Shown: piece after piece, positions 63,861 through 64,000 of the stretch
Layout: each line of letters starts with the position of its first letter
Position numbering within the stretch: position 1 is the stretch's first letter
Source of the DNA: Larix kaempferi
Lineage: Eukaryota > Streptophyta > Pinopsida > Pinales > Pinaceae
Assembly (NCBI GenBank): GCA_027924585.1
Contig: BSBM01000200.1
Coordinates: forward strand, 2,728,001-2,792,000
DNA: 64,000 bases
Direction: 5' to 3'
Translations under genes and position numbers: made by a program
Notes under the pieces: model-generated
What the model saw: only the letters and a program-made list of their open reading frames with translations
Told to the model about the DNA's origin: nothing
The model's database searches: none

Positions 63861-64000
63861 GAAATAAGAAAAGCTTACTTCCTCCGTTTTTTAAAATCAC
63901 AGCTTCTAGAAGGTTTCCATGATTTCGTTAAAAACACGAGTTTTCTGAAAATGTGTTTTATTTCATAAATGGAATCTACAAAGTATGCACATTCTACGTC
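63861..64000 (+). repeat. Partial monomer at the window edge
   Basis: The first 140 bp of a unit, cut by the end of the window just after the ACGTC of the unit. It carries CCTCCG, GGTTTCCATG and GTTAAAAAC variants that I did not see together elsewhere. The array continues beyond the window. Confidence 0.95.

Larger units (their letters stand above)
1..64000 (+). repeat. 173-bp satellite DNA array, filling the window
   Basis: A 173-bp unit repeats head to tail over the full window with no interruption and no inverted copy. Successive unit starts near the left edge are 1, 175, 348, 521 and 694; the last is 63861. The distances 4941 to 8401, 8469 to 17119 and 17187 to 20647 are exactly 20, 50 and 20 units. 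Landmarks in the unit are a HindIII site at 11-16, a C-run at 21-25, a T6/A4 tract at 27-36, an XbaI-type palindrome at 43-52, a small A/T-arm stem-loop at 70-85, an ACGTCAT motif at 136-142 and a CGCATGCG palindrome at 162-169. Most units differ from the consensus at a few positions, so the family is well homogenised. Similar unit lengths are typical of centromeric satellites, but nothing here proves centromere function. Both ends of the array lie outside the window. Confidence 0.99.

Noticed and set aside
1-64000. CRISPR-like array, because of regular repeats
   Set aside because: There are no variable spacers between short repeats. The entire 173-bp period is conserved.
1-64000. Assignment to a named satellite family or species, such as a 172-bp plant holocentromere repeat or a bivalve HindIII satellite
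   Set aside because: Length and a HindIII site alone are not enough, and I cannot search a database. Comparing the consensus with satellite libraries would settle it.
1-64000. Telomeric repeats, rRNA or tRNA genes, LTRs or transposon ends
   Set aside because: Reading through the window I saw only satellite units in a single orientation.

Overview
The whole 64 kb window is one uninterrupted head-to-tail satellite DNA array. I find no gene, RNA gene, mobile element, CRISPR array or unique sequence in it. The repeat unit is 173 bp and about 33% GC by hand count of the consensus. It recurs in one orientation from the first base to the last. Phasing each unit on the start of the GAAATAAGAAAAGCTTAC motif, I count 367 full-length monomers, four 68-bp deleted monomers, one 94-bp deleted monomer and a 140-bp partial monomer at the right edge. 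The net length drift over the whole window is only +3 bp. The array runs off both ends, so no junction with unique DNA is visible.

The window looks like eukaryotic, probably (peri)centromeric or other heterochromatic, satellite DNA. The unit length is close to one nucleosome repeat, and centromeric satellites of similar length are known (human alpha satellite about 171 bp, Arabidopsis about 178 bp). CpG sites in the unit are repeatedly mutated to TpG or CpA, the footprint of cytosine methylation. I cannot name the species or the satellite family from sequence alone. A plant or an animal with CpG methylation is most consistent.

Layout: the array is a mosaic of segmental duplications whose spacing is a whole number of monomers, or whole monomers plus 68 bp. 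1-7 kb is a mixed array with a local trimer duplication and the 94-bp monomer (4847-4940). 7-13.7 kb holds the first 68-bp monomer and a dimer duplication near 11.1-11.8 kb. 13.7-20.8 kb is a nearly perfect tandem duplication of a 3,528-bp higher-order unit. 20.9-25.6 kb is a second tandem duplication with 2,423-bp spacing, and diverged relatives lie at 27.2-29.2 and 48.7-50.7 kb. 29-46 kb is more heterogeneous, with short local duplications. 46-51 kb repeats material seen at 8-9 and 27-29 kb. 51.2-54.2 kb reappears at 60.7-63.8 kb. 55.0-56.9 kb holds a 1,038-bp (six-monomer) tandem duplication, and 57.4-60.6 kb resembles 36.8-38.8 kb.

Apparent open reading frames of 60-113 codons are by-products of the repeat. 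One frame on each strand stays open for about one monomer, and the longer ones occur where a single inserted base joins two monomers. I found no new biological system. The informative content is the evolutionary record: microhomology-flanked deletions, nested higher-order repeats, CpG decay, linked monomer subfamilies, and short palindromic or protein-site-like motifs fixed in nearly every unit.
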